The notes: generated from the sequence alone by a model not told the origin. 64,000 nucleotides of DNA from Eubacterium maltosivorans (GCF_002441855.2 NZ_CP029487.1:1-64000); one strand, 5' to 3'. Shown: positions 50,494 through 58,505, counted from the stretch's first letter. A program made the numbers and translations.

Positions 50494-50545
50494 ATAAAAT
50501 GATGGGGAAGCAAGAGAAAATTTCCGTTACGGAAAGGAATAAAAA

Positions 50546-51136
50546 ATGACCGTTCAATTTACAGATCAGTATATTTTTAAAAATGAAGCGTATGATATTA
50601 CAGCTTTGGAGAACACGCTGGCATTTGATCCTTCGGATTACGGCGCCTTTCCAATATCCTTCTGTCCAGCCTGCGCCAGGGGCTTTTATGGGCAGTACGG
50701 TTTGCGCGATGGCCGGCTTTGTCTGAGAAACCTGTACATGACCACCCTGGGTGATTATCCGGAAATCAGGGGCGTGGCTCCGGAGACCAACCGCCAGGAT
50801 TTTTTTCTGAGCCTCTTTAAGGTTTACCGTGGCGTCAATATCCCGGCGGGCTACAGCGGCGGTATGTTTATTGGCCGGGATCTGGTGGAGGATTTTTATG
50901 AATCCACAGGTGTTCAGAAGCATTATGCCTACAAAGATGTGTATCTGCTCAAGTTTAAGGACGGACGCCTGAAAAGCGCCCGGGATTATTCCGATAAAAT
51001 GCAGAAGATCCGGGATGATATTATCTGTGATACCAATTATTTTTATTATGATGAGGCTTCCTTTTCCTTTGTGCGCAATCCGTCGTACGATTCGCCCTAT
51101 GAGGTTAACTGGGAGGATCTGGTCAAACAGGAATAG
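50546..51136 (+). CDS. Hypothetical protein, CPAC motif
   Basis: 196 aa, soluble, aromatic-rich. A single CPAC motif near residue 40 (PISFCPACARGFYG) and the tail SYDSPYEVNWEDLVKQE are the only notable points. AAAGGAAT precedes the ATG. Family not recognised. It is upstream of the macrodomain gene with a 58-bp gap, so cotranscription is possible. Confidence 0.55.
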   Translation: MTVQFTDQYIFKNEAYDITALENTLAFDPSDYGAFPISFCPACARGFYGQYGLRDGRLCLRNLYMTTLGDYPEIRGVAPETNRQDFFLSLFKVYRGVNIPAGYSGGMFIGRDLVEDFYESTGVQKHYAYKDVYLLKFKDGRLKSARDYSDKMQKIRDDIICDTNYFYYDEASFSFVRNPSYDSPYEVNWEDLVKQE

Positions 51137-51194
51137 GATGGGCAGAGCCGCATGTCTGGGAAAATTTATGTAAATGGAAGCAGAGGAGGAGAAG

Positions 51195-51713
51195 ATGGGA
51201 AACATTGAACTATTACTGGGCGATATTACAAGGGATTACGGTGTGGACGCCATTGTCAACGCGGCCAACAGCTCGTTGCTGGGCGGCGGCGGTGTGGACG
51301 GCGCCATCCACCGTGCGGCGGGACCAGAGCTTTTAGAGGAGTGCCGGACGCTGAAGGGATGCCCCACCGGCGGGGCGAAAACAACCAGAGCATACCGACT
51401 GCCCTGCAAATATGTTATTCATACAGTAGGGCCGGTGTGGCACGGCGGTGGCCAGCACGAGGCGGCGCTTTTGAAAGACTGTTATCACAATTCCATGACA
51501 CGTGCTCTGGAAGCTGGAGCCCGCTCAGTGGCCTTTCCGTCAGTTTCGACCGGGGTGTACCATTATCCGGTGGATCAGGCGGCAGCCATTGCCCTGAAAA
51601 CTGTCCGGGATTTTTGGAACGCCCATGCCAGCAGCTTTGAGCGCATTTTGTTTGTTCTGTTTGACGAGCGCACTCTGGCGGCTTATAAAAAGGCCTATGA
51701 AGACCTTAATTGA
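51195..51713 (+). CDS. Macrodomain protein (O-acetyl-ADP-ribose deacetylase type)
   Basis: 172 aa from MGNIELL with GAGGAGG upstream. It is a complete MacroD-type macrodomain: LLGDITRDYGVDAIVNAANSSLLGGGGVDGAIHRAAG carries the ADP-ribose binding Asp/Asn and the Gly loop; FPSVSTGVYHYPVDQAA is the second phosphate loop. Such enzymes hydrolyse O-acetyl-ADP-ribose or mono-ADP-ribose on proteins or nucleic acids. The next gene overlaps its last 17 bp, indicating coupled expression. Confidence 0.93.
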   Translation: MGNIELLLGDITRDYGVDAIVNAANSSLLGGGGVDGAIHRAAGPELLEECRTLKGCPTGGAKTTRAYRLPCKYVIHTVGPVWHGGGQHEAALLKDCYHNSMTRALEAGARSVAFPSVSTGVYHYPVDQAAAIALKTVRDFWNAHASSFERILFVLFDERTLAAYKKAYEDLN

Positions 51714-52917
51714 GCTTTATGACCCGGCCCACCCGGTCAAAAATATTCTGGCGTCGCTGATCTTTAAGCCGGAAGCCTTGGTGTTCATTGGCCTGAAGGG
51801 CAGCCTTACAGACCGGGCACAAAGCCTTATTGAGCGTTTGCTGCGGCGAAAAGGCATTGAGGCAGAGCTGTGTTTTATCGAGACCGATTTAAAGGATGGC
51901 AACCGGGTTGTGCGTATGTTTGAACAGATCACCTGGGAGCACGCAGACTGTGTCTTTGAAATTTCAGGCGGCCCAGATCTGCTGCTGGCTCTGGTAGGAC
52001 ATTTCTGCGCTCTGCGCGGTGTTCCGCAGTTGTATAAGGATATGGACAGTCAGGAGCTGATCTGGATTACCAGTGAAGGGGAACGGCGGGAGCCTCTGTT
52101 ACTGCCGAAGCTTGACATCAGCGATCTGCTGCTGGCTTACGGTGCACGTCTGGAACGCACCGACCATTATTATCCAGATCTGGGCGATGCGGCTCAGGAG
52201 GCCTGTATCGGCCGGATCTGCCAGGTGTTTCTGCGGTTTCTGGAGGAATGGCCCCACGTCAGTGTCTGGTTCCAGTATGTGTGCCGCAACGCGGTTGAGG
52301 AGGACCAGGCCTACGAATGCCTGGAGGTCAGTGAGAAGCGGGATGGCCGGGTCAATATGCTGCTGCGGCAGTTTAAAAATCTGGATGTGTTTTACGCTTT
52401 GCAGAAGGCGGGCGCGATTCATCATCTGGCCGTTGACAGGTGGCGCATCAGTTTTCGGTTTGAAAACACGGAAATCCGGCGGCTTCTCACCAATCAAGGC
52501 GTTTGGCTGGAGCTCTGCACCTACCTGAGCGCTGCGGAAGCCGGTGGATTTGAAGATCTGGTCATGAGCGCTGTCATTGGATGGGATTATGAGAATAAGG
52601 AGCATTACCCACAGAATGAGATTGATGTCATTTTACTGAAAGGCATCAGAGCCCTGTTTATTTCCTGTAAAACCAGCATTACCAAGCGTTCGCCCTACGA
52701 TTTATATGAGATTAAAACCTTATGTGAGCGTTTTGGCGGTGATATGGCACAGGCGGTCCTTGTTACCGCGGACAACTGTCTGGATATTAATCACAGCCTT
52801 TATGTCCGGGCGCGGGAGATGGGAATTGTGATTTTGGATATTAATACCATTAAAAAGGGAAATCTCGGAAGCGATCTGCTTAAGATCGCGGAAGGGCGTT
52901 ACCATTTCCCGAAATAG
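51697..52917 (+). CDS. DUF1887 family protein: CARF-like N-terminus with PD-(D/E)XK nuclease domain (Card1/Can2-like)
   Basis: 406 aa starting inside the macrodomain gene (MKTLIELYDPAHPVKN). The N-terminal Rossmann-like part (ALVFIGLKGSLTDRAQSLIERLL; VFEISGGPDLLLALVGHFC) fits the CARF domain of DUF1887. The C-terminus has the restriction-endonuclease core HYPQNEIDVILLKGIRALFISCKT near 310. CRISPR type III Card1/Can2 nucleases share this layout and are switched on by cyclic tetra-adenylate. No cas genes or repeats lie in this window, so the activator and target here are open. Confidence 0.8.
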   Translation: MKTLIELYDPAHPVKNILASLIFKPEALVFIGLKGSLTDRAQSLIERLLRRKGIEAELCFIETDLKDGNRVVRMFEQITWEHADCVFEISGGPDLLLALVGHFCALRGVPQLYKDMDSQELIWITSEGERREPLLLPKLDISDLLLAYGARLERTDHYYPDLGDAAQEACIGRICQVFLRFLEEWPHVSVWFQYVCRNAVEEDQAYECLEVSEKRDGRVNMLLRQFKNLDVFYALQKAGAIHHLAVDRWRISFRFENTEIRRLLTNQGVWLELCTYLSAAEAGGFEDLVMSAVIGWDYENKEHYPQNEIDVILLKGIRALFISCKTSITKRSPYDLYEIKTLCERFGGDMAQAVLVTADNCLDINHSLYVRAREMGIVILDINTIKKGNLGSDLLKIAEGRYHFPK

Positions 52918-52930
52918 GAGGAAATTGAAA

Positions 52931-53194
52931 ATGGATGAGCAAAAAAAGCCGCTTCTGGTCGTTGGGGTCAAAGGACAGCAATATGTCTATGCGACAGAAG
53001 AAAACCTGGAATACAGCGAATACAGACAGATAAAGGATATTGCGGAGAGCACTACACACTACGCTGCCAATGCCCGGTGTGTCAATCCGGATGTGCTGGC
53101 CTTTCAGTTTACCACAAGGGTAAAGGAGGAGCTTGGGGTGGTCCTTATACCCGTTCCGGTTTGGCCTCAGATTGTTGTGAAATTTAAAAAATAG
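52931..53194 (+). CDS. Small hypothetical protein downstream of DUF1887 gene
   Basis: 87 aa with AGGAGG 9 nt before the ATG, 13 bp after the nuclease-like gene, so probably the last gene of the macrodomain/DUF1887 unit. Soluble and strand-rich (LLVVGVKGQQYVYATEENLEYSEY). No recognised motif. Confidence 0.6.
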   Translation: MDEQKKPLLVVGVKGQQYVYATEENLEYSEYRQIKDIAESTTHYAANARCVNPDVLAFQFTTRVKEELGVVLIPVPVWPQIVVKFKK

Positions 53195-53306
53195 CGAACA
53201 GCAGATTTTGGTACATATCGTGTGCCGGATCTGCTGCTTTTATTTTTGTCTTTCTTAAAAAGACTATTGTCTTTTGCTTTAAGGTGTGTTACACTTTTAT
53301 ACGTTG

Positions 53307-53325
53307 TCTTAAGAAAGGCTTAAGA
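53307..53325 (+). other. Short inverted repeat ahead of the glycine riboswitch
   Basis: TCTTAAG-AAAGG-CTTAAGA, a 7-bp stem directly 5' of the riboswitch. It is either part of an extended fold (for example replacing the second aptamer's contact) or incidental. Confidence 0.45.
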
Positions 53326-53332
53326 TGCAACA

Positions 53333-53416
53333 AAACTCTGGAGAGTCTCTTTTAAAAGAGCGCCGAAGGTGTACCCCCTGTTTTCAGGGCTATCTCTCAG
53401 GCAAAAGGACAGAGCA
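53333..53416 (+). promoter_or_regulatory. Glycine riboswitch (single aptamer)
   Basis: Hallmark conserved blocks are present in order: GGAGAG (53340-53345), AGCGCCGAAGG (53359-53369), a variable hairpin CCCTG/CAGGG (53376-53388 region), and CTCTCAGGCAAAAGGACAG (53394-53412). Only one aptamer is visible. It precedes an AGCS sodium/amino-acid symporter, a usual target of singlet glycine riboswitches. No intrinsic terminator is obvious before the gene, so control may be at translation. Confidence 0.92.
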
Positions 53417-53466
53417 GTTATTTTGCTTTTGTTCAACTCCAACGACATCAAGAAGGAGGAACAAAA

Positions 53467-54909
53467 ATGTTTCAACAATTCACTGATTTTCTGGTATGGG
53501 TGGATGATAAGGTTTGGGGAATTCCGCTCATTGTCTTGATTTTGGCAGTCGGTATTTACCTGACCTGCCGCCTGCATATTTTACAGATTCGTCACTTACC
53601 AAAAGCGCTTAAGTTTATGGTCAAAAATGAAGAAGACGGGACCGGTGAGGTCACCAGCTTCGGCGCTTTGTGCACGGCTTTATCGGCCACCATCGGCACA
53701 GGCAATATCGTCGGTGTGGCAACAGCTCTTGTTGCTGGCGGCCCCGGCGCGCTGTTCTGGATGTGGATCGCGGCCTTCTTTGGGATGGCCACCAAATATG
53801 CCGAGGGCGTTTTAGCCATCAAGTACCGTGTGATCGAGGAGGACGGACATGTGCTGGGCGGCCCTTTTTATTACATTGAACGCGGGATGGGGGTAAAATG
53901 GCGCTGGCTGGGCAAGATTTTCGCTTTCTTCGGAGCAGGAGTCGGCCTTTTGGGCATCGGTACCTTTACGCAGGTCAATGGGATTGCCTCCGCGGTCAAC
54001 GGCTTTTTTGATCCAAACAATGCCTGGACGGTCAGCCTTTTTGGTTCAGACTACTCATGGACTGTTGTGATCAGCGGTTTGATTTTAACCCTTTGTGTAG
54101 GGATGGTGGTTATCGGCGGCATCAAACGTATTGCGCGGGTTTCTGAAATTATTGTACCTTTTATGGCGATTGCCTATTTTTTGTGCTGTCTTTTGATTCT
54201 GATCATGAACTTTAAAGCCATTCCGGCCGCGCTGCTCGAAATTATTCAGAGCGCCTTTGGCATGCGCGCGGTAACCGGCGGAGCCATCGGTGCGATCATC
54301 GTGGCTATGCAGAAGGGGATTGCCCGGGGGATATTCTCAAATGAAGCCGGCCTGGGGAGCGCCCCCATCGCGGCGGCAGCCGCCCAGACCAGGGAGCCTG
54401 CCCGTCAGGGGCTGGTCTCCATGACAGGGACTTTTATCGATACGATTATCATCTGTACCATGACAGGACTCAGCATTGTCATCACCGGGGCCTGGGATAT
54501 TGGCCTTGAGGGCGTGGCGGTTACAACACACGCCTTTCAAACCGGCCTGCCATTCGCGCCGCAGGTCAGTTCATTTCTGCTGATGATCTGTCTGGTGTTC
54601 TTTGCCTTTACAACGATTCTGGGATGGAATTATTATGGCGAACGCTGTCTGGAATATCTGGCCAATGGAAGAAGCGCGGCGGTGACAACCTATCGCTGGC
54701 TGTATATTCTGGCTGTTTTTATCGGTCCGTTTATGACGGTTTCAGCGGTGTGGACCATCGCGGATATCTTTAACGCTTTGATGGCGCTGCCGAACTTGGT
54801 AGCTATTATTGCTCTCAGCGGCGTGGTGGTTGCGGAAACAAAGGCTTATTTTAACCGGGCGAAAGCGCTAAACCCCATGGGGCTGGGCACAGATCCGGAA
54901 GAAGCATAA
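53467..54909 (+). CDS. Sodium:alanine/glycine symporter (AGCS family)
   Basis: 480 aa with about 10-11 TM helices. Family signatures: GTGEVTSFGALCTALSATIGTGNIVGVATAL near 57 (AGCS motif) and KGIARGIFSNEAGLGSAPIAAAAAQT near 280. It takes up alanine or glycine with Na+. Its mRNA leader carries a glycine riboswitch, so glycine is a likely substrate. AGGAGG precedes the ATG. Confidence 0.95.
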   Translation: MFQQFTDFLVWVDDKVWGIPLIVLILAVGIYLTCRLHILQIRHLPKALKFMVKNEEDGTGEVTSFGALCTALSATIGTGNIVGVATALVAGGPGALFWMWIAAFFGMATKYAEGVLAIKYRVIEEDGHVLGGPFYYIERGMGVKWRWLGKIFAFFGAGVGLLGIGTFTQVNGIASAVNGFFDPNNAWTVSLFGSDYSWTVVISGLILTLCVGMVVIGGIKRIARVSEIIVPFMAIAYFLCCLLILIMNFKAIPAALLEIIQSAFGMRAVTGGAIGAIIVAMQKGIARGIFSNEAGLGSAPIAAAAAQTREPARQGLVSMTGTFIDTIIICTMTGLSIVITGAWDIGLEGVAVTTHAFQTGLPFAPQVSSFLLMICLVFFAFTTILGWNYYGERCLEYLANGRSAAVTTYRWLYILAVFIGPFMTVSAVWTIADIFNALMALPNLVAIIALSGVVVAETKAYFNRAKALNPMGLGTDPEEA

Positions 54910-54978
54910 AAAAGATCTTCAATCCCTCTTTTGATATTCTTTGCAGTCTGGCAAGAGACTGCAGGGAAGCCTGTATCT

Positions 54979-55014
54979 AAAAAAGCCCGAAGCAGCTCGC
55001 TTCGGGCTTTTTTG
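54979..55014. terminator. Bidirectional terminator
   Basis: AAGCCCGAAGC-AGCTC-GCTTCGGGCTT with A and T runs, between convergent genes. Confidence 0.95.
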
Positions 55015-55015
55015 T

Positions 55016-55228
55016 TTATTTTTTCACTTTTGCGCCAAATTGGACTTCATCTGCGCGTTCCTGTTCCTCGCTGGAAAGTGGCTTATCTTCCTTTTCATTC
55101 ACCTTAGCACCGAAAAATACCTCATCATCGCGTTCCTGTTCTTTGGTTTTTTCACCGTTTCTTGCTGGATCCTCTTTTACATCTGCACCAAACATAATTT
55201 CATCGTTGCGTTCTTTTTCATTACTCAT
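55016..55228 (-). CDS. Small protein with three copies of an ERxDEVxFGAxV repeat
   Basis: 70 aa from MSNEKERND with AAGGAG 9 nt upstream. The whole protein is three units, ERNDEIMFGADV, ERDDEVFFGAKV and ERADEVQFGAKV, separated by charged linkers. It is very hydrophilic, without Cys or TM. Not recognised. Repetition of a short linear motif suggests a scaffold or multivalent binding peptide. Confidence 0.65.
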   Translation of the reverse strand: MSNEKERNDEIMFGADVKEDPARNGEKTKEQERDDEVFFGAKVNEKEDKPLSSEEQERADEVQFGAKVKK

Positions 55229-55450
55229 CGTTAGCATCTCCTTTGCTTGTAATGTTTTTCTTATGTATACTCTATACCCATATTGAAGTATAATCAACAT
55301 GATATCCGAAATTTTATTTTATTTTATGAAATTTTACTGGTATACCATAACAGTTATTAAGACTTTATTAAAAGTCCGCTTGACGCGCCATGAGAGACTT
55401 ATTATAATAGAAATAACATTGGATTTAGTCTAATAATAAGGAGTGAAAAA

Positions 55451-56026
55451 ATGGAAACAAATTTTGATGGCTATGCCTATATTACGGAGGAATGTATTAA
55501 TGCTTTCAGAAAGGATACCACCATTGTGCCGGTTGAGCTGGCTGTCCGGATTATGAAGCATCCGGATTTTCCCATGCACTACCCTTACCACCATTATCTG
55601 GTGCCGGCGGTTATGCTGACAGCAGTATACCGGCTCCAGGGTGAAGAGGAAGCTCTGAGGATGGCTCTGGAGGAAGCGAAGAGCCGGGCGCTCAATGTTC
55701 TTAAGGGGTTTTGCGGCCTGTATGGTGATTGCGGTGCAGCTGTGGGGCTGGGGATTTTTATGAGTATTTTGACCGGCACAACACCTCATTCGGAGGAAAC
55801 CTGGGCCATGACCAATCGGATTACAGCCGGCAGTCTGATGAAGATTGCGGAAATAGACGGTCCGCGCTGTTGTAAACGCAACTGTTTTCTGGCGTTGCAG
55901 CACGCTGTGCCCTTTCTAAAGGAAACACTGGATGTTACCCTTGAGGCGCCAAAGAAAATTGTGTGCACCTTCAGCGATATAAACGAGGACTGTAAAGGGA
56001 CGGCCTGCCCCTTTTTCCAGCTGTGA
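55451..56026 (+). CDS. DUF5714 domain protein, Cys-rich
   Basis: 191 aa. HYPYHHYLVPAVMLTAVYRLQG, GFCGLYGDCGAAVGLGIFMSILTG and GPRCCKRNCFLAL with a C-terminal CKGTACPFF give eight or more Cys, consistent with metal or Fe-S binding. It matches DUF5714, found in anaerobes alone or fused to methyltransferase-like domains. First gene of a three-gene operon. Confidence 0.75.
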   Translation: METNFDGYAYITEECINAFRKDTTIVPVELAVRIMKHPDFPMHYPYHHYLVPAVMLTAVYRLQGEEEALRMALEEAKSRALNVLKGFCGLYGDCGAAVGLGIFMSILTGTTPHSEETWAMTNRITAGSLMKIAEIDGPRCCKRNCFLALQHAVPFLKETLDVTLEAPKKIVCTFSDINEDCKGTACPFFQL

Positions 56027-56035
56027 GGTAGGGAG

Positions 56036-56329
56036 ATGAAGGTTCCGATTTTAATCGACCACCGGGCAGCGCCGGTTATTAAGGATGAAAATGTCTGTGA
56101 ATGTAAGAAAGAACCAGTGCTTATGACATATAAGAAGGCTGTAATCTATTGGCAGAAAGAAATGGGTGCGTCCGTATCCCGGGGAGAGCTAGTGGCAGAG
56201 GGAGAGATTGAAAAACAGAGCATCGCTGTGACTGCGCCGTCTGACGGCATTCTCAGTGAGATCTGTGTGATGGATGGACAAAAGGCAGGGGTGGATATGC
56301 CCCTTGGCTATATTGAAAGCGAGGACTAA
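56036..56329 (+). CDS. Lipoyl/biotinyl-like small carrier protein
   Basis: 97 aa. The second half (GELVAEGEIEKQSIAVTAPSDGILSEICVMDGQKAGVDMPLGYIE) follows the pattern of lipoyl domains: the E-x-x-K before S and the downstream APxDG match the ETDKA...G segment that holds the lipoylated Lys. GGTAGGGAG precedes the ATG. Modification is inference. It sits between DUF5714 and Sel1 genes with gaps of 9 and 0 bp. Confidence 0.6.
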   Translation: MKVPILIDHRAAPVIKDENVCECKKEPVLMTYKKAVIYWQKEMGASVSRGELVAEGEIEKQSIAVTAPSDGILSEICVMDGQKAGVDMPLGYIESED

Positions 56330-57079
56330 ATGGAGCAGGAAGCCCTGGAGCTGCTGGTATGCCTGGCCGAAGCTGGCGATGCGGAGGCCATGGAGCAGGC
56401 GGCGGATTATTATTTTTACAAAACCAATAAGCAAAAATTGAGTGAGGAAAACTTTGACCGTGTCTGGTCTTGGTACCACACACTGGCAGAGCAGGGAAAC
56501 GGACACGCCATGGCCGTGATCGGCGCCATGTACTACGAGGGCGTCAATATAAAACAGGATTATACCAAAGCGCGGCAATGGTATGAAAGAGCTGCGGAAA
56601 CTGGCGATGTCTGGGGCATTAACAATTTGGGCTATTGCTACTATTACGGCCGTGAGGTGGATGTGGATTACCAGAAGGCCTGGACCTATTTTGGGCGTGC
56701 CGCTGCTCTGGGTAACCACTGCGGTATGTATAAAATCGGTGATATGTACTACCACGGCAAATATATGAGACAGAGTTTCGAAAAGGCTGTGTACTGGTAC
56801 CGGAAGGCCATCGGGCAGATTGATGAGGATTGTCCTGAGTATCCAAACATCGCGGCCCGGCTGGGCCACTGCGCCTTAAAGGGAGAAGGAGTGGATAGGG
56901 ACGTACTGCTGGCCCTGAAATGGCTTCAGGCGGCAGAATACGGCTGTTACCAGTTTCTGCTCAGAGGGGACGCCTTTGCGCATCTTTCCTTTCCAGGCGT
57001 CAAGGCAGATCTGGCGGAGGCACGGGCCTGGCTGGAAATTGCCATTGAAGAGACCCGCTCAGTGGTGCAATATACCTGA
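56330..57079 (+). CDS. Sel1-like (SLR) repeat protein
   Basis: 249 aa made of about five Sel1 repeats: HAMAVIGAMYYEGVNIKQDYTKARQWYERAAETG, GINNLGYCYYYGREVDVDYQKAWTYFGRAA, CGMYKIGDMYYHGKYMRQSFEKAVYWYRKA and others. These fold as a helical solenoid for protein contacts. No signal peptide. It begins at the base after the lipoyl-like gene stop, so is translationally coupled. Confidence 0.88.
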   Translation: MEQEALELLVCLAEAGDAEAMEQAADYYFYKTNKQKLSEENFDRVWSWYHTLAEQGNGHAMAVIGAMYYEGVNIKQDYTKARQWYERAAETGDVWGINNLGYCYYYGREVDVDYQKAWTYFGRAAALGNHCGMYKIGDMYYHGKYMRQSFEKAVYWYRKAIGQIDEDCPEYPNIAARLGHCALKGEGVDRDVLLALKWLQAAEYGCYQFLLRGDAFAHLSFPGVKADLAEARAWLEIAIEETRSVVQYT

Positions 57080-57162
57080 CGCCATAAGTCGCTGCCTGTT
57101 GCGTTTTCAGGCAGCGGCTTTAATTTAAAAAGGCTTAAAAGAAAAAGTTTTTCTTTGGGGGA

Positions 57163-57191
57163 TTGACAGAATGTGTAAAAGATAGTATAAT
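57163..57191 (+). promoter_or_regulatory. Cold-shock gene promoter
   Basis: TTGACA (57163-57168), a 17-bp spacer and TATAAT (57186-57191), giving a leader of about 140 nt before the ATG. Confidence 0.92.
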
Positions 57192-57224
57192 AAGTCTCGT
57201 ATTCAAGGAAGTATCAATTGATTT

Positions 57225-57290
57225 CACATATTTTTGCAAGTCATTTTGGTTTTACTTTTCGAAATGATTTACAAAAATATGTGTTTTTTT
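57225..57290 (+). promoter_or_regulatory. Long leader hairpin of the cold-shock gene
   Basis: CACATATTTTTG (57225-57236) pairs perfectly with CAAAAATATGTG (57272-57283), and inner AGTCATTT pairs with AAATGATT. A run of seven T follows. It may be a thermosensor, as in cspA leaders, or an attenuator. Confidence 0.75.
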
Positions 57291-57337
57291 ATTTATATGT
57301 TCCTAGAATGAAGTTTTAATTTAGGAGGTACCGTAAA

Positions 57338-57538
57338 ATGAATAAAGGTACAGTAAAATGGTTTAACAGCGAAAAAGGTTTTGGATTTATCTCTAGAGAA
57401 GAAGGCGACGATGTATTCGTACATTTCTCTGCGATCGTTGGCGATGGCTTCAAAACTTTAAATGAAGGTCAGGAAGTTACCTTTGATACAGAAGAAGGTC
57501 CAAGAGGCTTACAGGCTAAAAACGTTAGTGTTGCTTAA
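57338..57538 (+). CDS. Cold-shock protein (CspA family)
   Basis: 66 aa, complete cold-shock domain: [16 protein letters not shown] (RNP1-type KGFGFI) and DVFVHFSAI (RNP2). It binds single-stranded RNA/DNA and melts mRNA structure. TTAGGAGG precedes the ATG after a long structured leader. Confidence 0.97.
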   Translation: MNKGTVKWFNSEKGFGFISREEGDDVFVHFSAIVGDGFKTLNEGQEVTFDTEEGPRGLQAKNVSVA

Positions 57539-57551
57539 TTTAAATTAAGCC

Positions 57552-57587
57552 AAAAACAGCTGGAACAGCATTTGCTGATCCGGCTGT
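57552..57587 (+). terminator. Terminator of cold-shock gene
   Basis: AAAACAGC...GGCTGTTTT stem followed by TATTTT. Confidence 0.8.
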
Positions 57588-57664
57588 TTTTATTTTGGGA
57601 TACGGGTATACTTTTTAAGCCAGAAGGTTTATAATGATTAATAATTTTAATAAAGGAGTGATAC

Positions 57665-58174
57665 ATGATGTCTGATTATAAAGAAATAACAACCGGGGAT
57701 TTATCCCTTAACCCCTTTAAGCGTATTGCGAAGGATTGGATGCTGATCACCGCCGAAAAGGACGGAAAGGCCAATACAATGACCGCAGGCTGGGGCGGTC
57801 TGGGAGTAATGTGGGGAAAGGATGTAGCTTTTATTGTTATCCGTGAAAGCCGCTTTACCAAGGAGTTTGTGGATGGATCAGAGCATTTTTCCCTGACCTT
57901 TTTTGGTGAAGGCTATAAAAAGGAGCTGGGCTATCTGGGCTCTGTCTCTGGACGGGATGAAGATAAAATCGCCAGGAGCGGCCTTACACTGGTGCCAGAC
58001 GCTGCCCCTTACTTTAAAGAGGGGAATCTTGCTCTGGTCTGCAAAAAGCTTTACGCCATAAATATGGGGCCAGAGGGTTTTACCGCTGGGCCGGAGCTTG
58101 ATAAAAAGTGGTATGCCGATAAGGACTATCATACTCTGTACGTGGGAGAAATCGAAAAAGCTTATACTAAATAG
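57665..58174 (+). CDS. Flavin reductase family protein (FMN-binding split barrel)
   Basis: 169 aa. NPFKRIAKDWMLITAEKDGKANTMTAGWGGLGVMWGKDVAFIVIRESRFTKEFVD is the FMN-binding start of this anaerobic subfamily, and HFSLTFFGEGYKKELGYLGSVSGRDEDKI follows. It may act as a flavoredoxin-like electron carrier. AAAGGAGTG precedes two adjacent ATGs. A ferredoxin gene follows 106 bp later. Confidence 0.85.
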   Translation: MMSDYKEITTGDLSLNPFKRIAKDWMLITAEKDGKANTMTAGWGGLGVMWGKDVAFIVIRESRFTKEFVDGSEHFSLTFFGEGYKKELGYLGSVSGRDEDKIARSGLTLVPDAAPYFKEGNLALVCKKLYAINMGPEGFTAGPELDKKWYADKDYHTLYVGEIEKAYTK

Positions 58175-58280
58175 CACAGATTGTGAAGACCATGAAATTT
58201 TCTGAAACAGCAGTTTGACAAGGCCTTAAAAGGGTAATTATTAATTGTCAGTTGAATTGATTCAGAAAGGATTGAATGTC

Positions 58281-58469
58281 ATGAATGTAAGTATTGATGA
58301 AAGCGGCTGCATCGGCTGCGGATTATGTACACAGGTCTGCCCTGAGGTTTTTGAAATGGGTGATTCCGGCGTAGCCGAGGTCATTATGGAAGAAGTTCCG
58401 GAAAATCTGGAAGACAGTGCCCAGGAAGCAGCAGACAGCTGCCCGGTAGAAGTGATTACAGTAGAATAA
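58281..58469 (+). CDS. Ferredoxin
   Basis: 62 aa from MNVSIDESG with AGAAAGGA upstream; a longer TTG-start reading is less likely. CIGCGLCTQVCP (Cx2Cx2Cx3CP) near residue 10 and SCPVEVI near 55 bind one [4Fe-4S] cluster, with an acidic middle as in single-cluster clostridial/Thermotoga-type ferredoxins. A low-potential electron carrier. Confidence 0.9.
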   Translation: MNVSIDESGCIGCGLCTQVCPEVFEMGDSGVAEVIMEEVPENLEDSAQEAADSCPVEVITVE

Positions 58470-58472
58470 ACA

Positions 58473-58505
58473 GGAGACGACCGGTAAAACATACCAGTCG
58501 TCTCC
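58473..58505. other. Perfect stem-loop after the ferredoxin gene
   Basis: GGAGACGAC/GTCGTCTCC (9 bp, inner GGT/ACC). It has no T run on the plus strand, so it may stabilise the 3' end of the transcript or terminate weakly. Confidence 0.6.

Noticed and set aside
51195-53194. CRISPR locus around the DUF1887 protein
   Set aside because: No direct-repeat array and no cas genes were seen on either side; only the single CARF/nuclease-like protein is present.
58473-58505. Intrinsic terminator after the ferredoxin gene
   Set aside because: The stem is strong but there is no T run after it, so it was kept only as a stem-loop.
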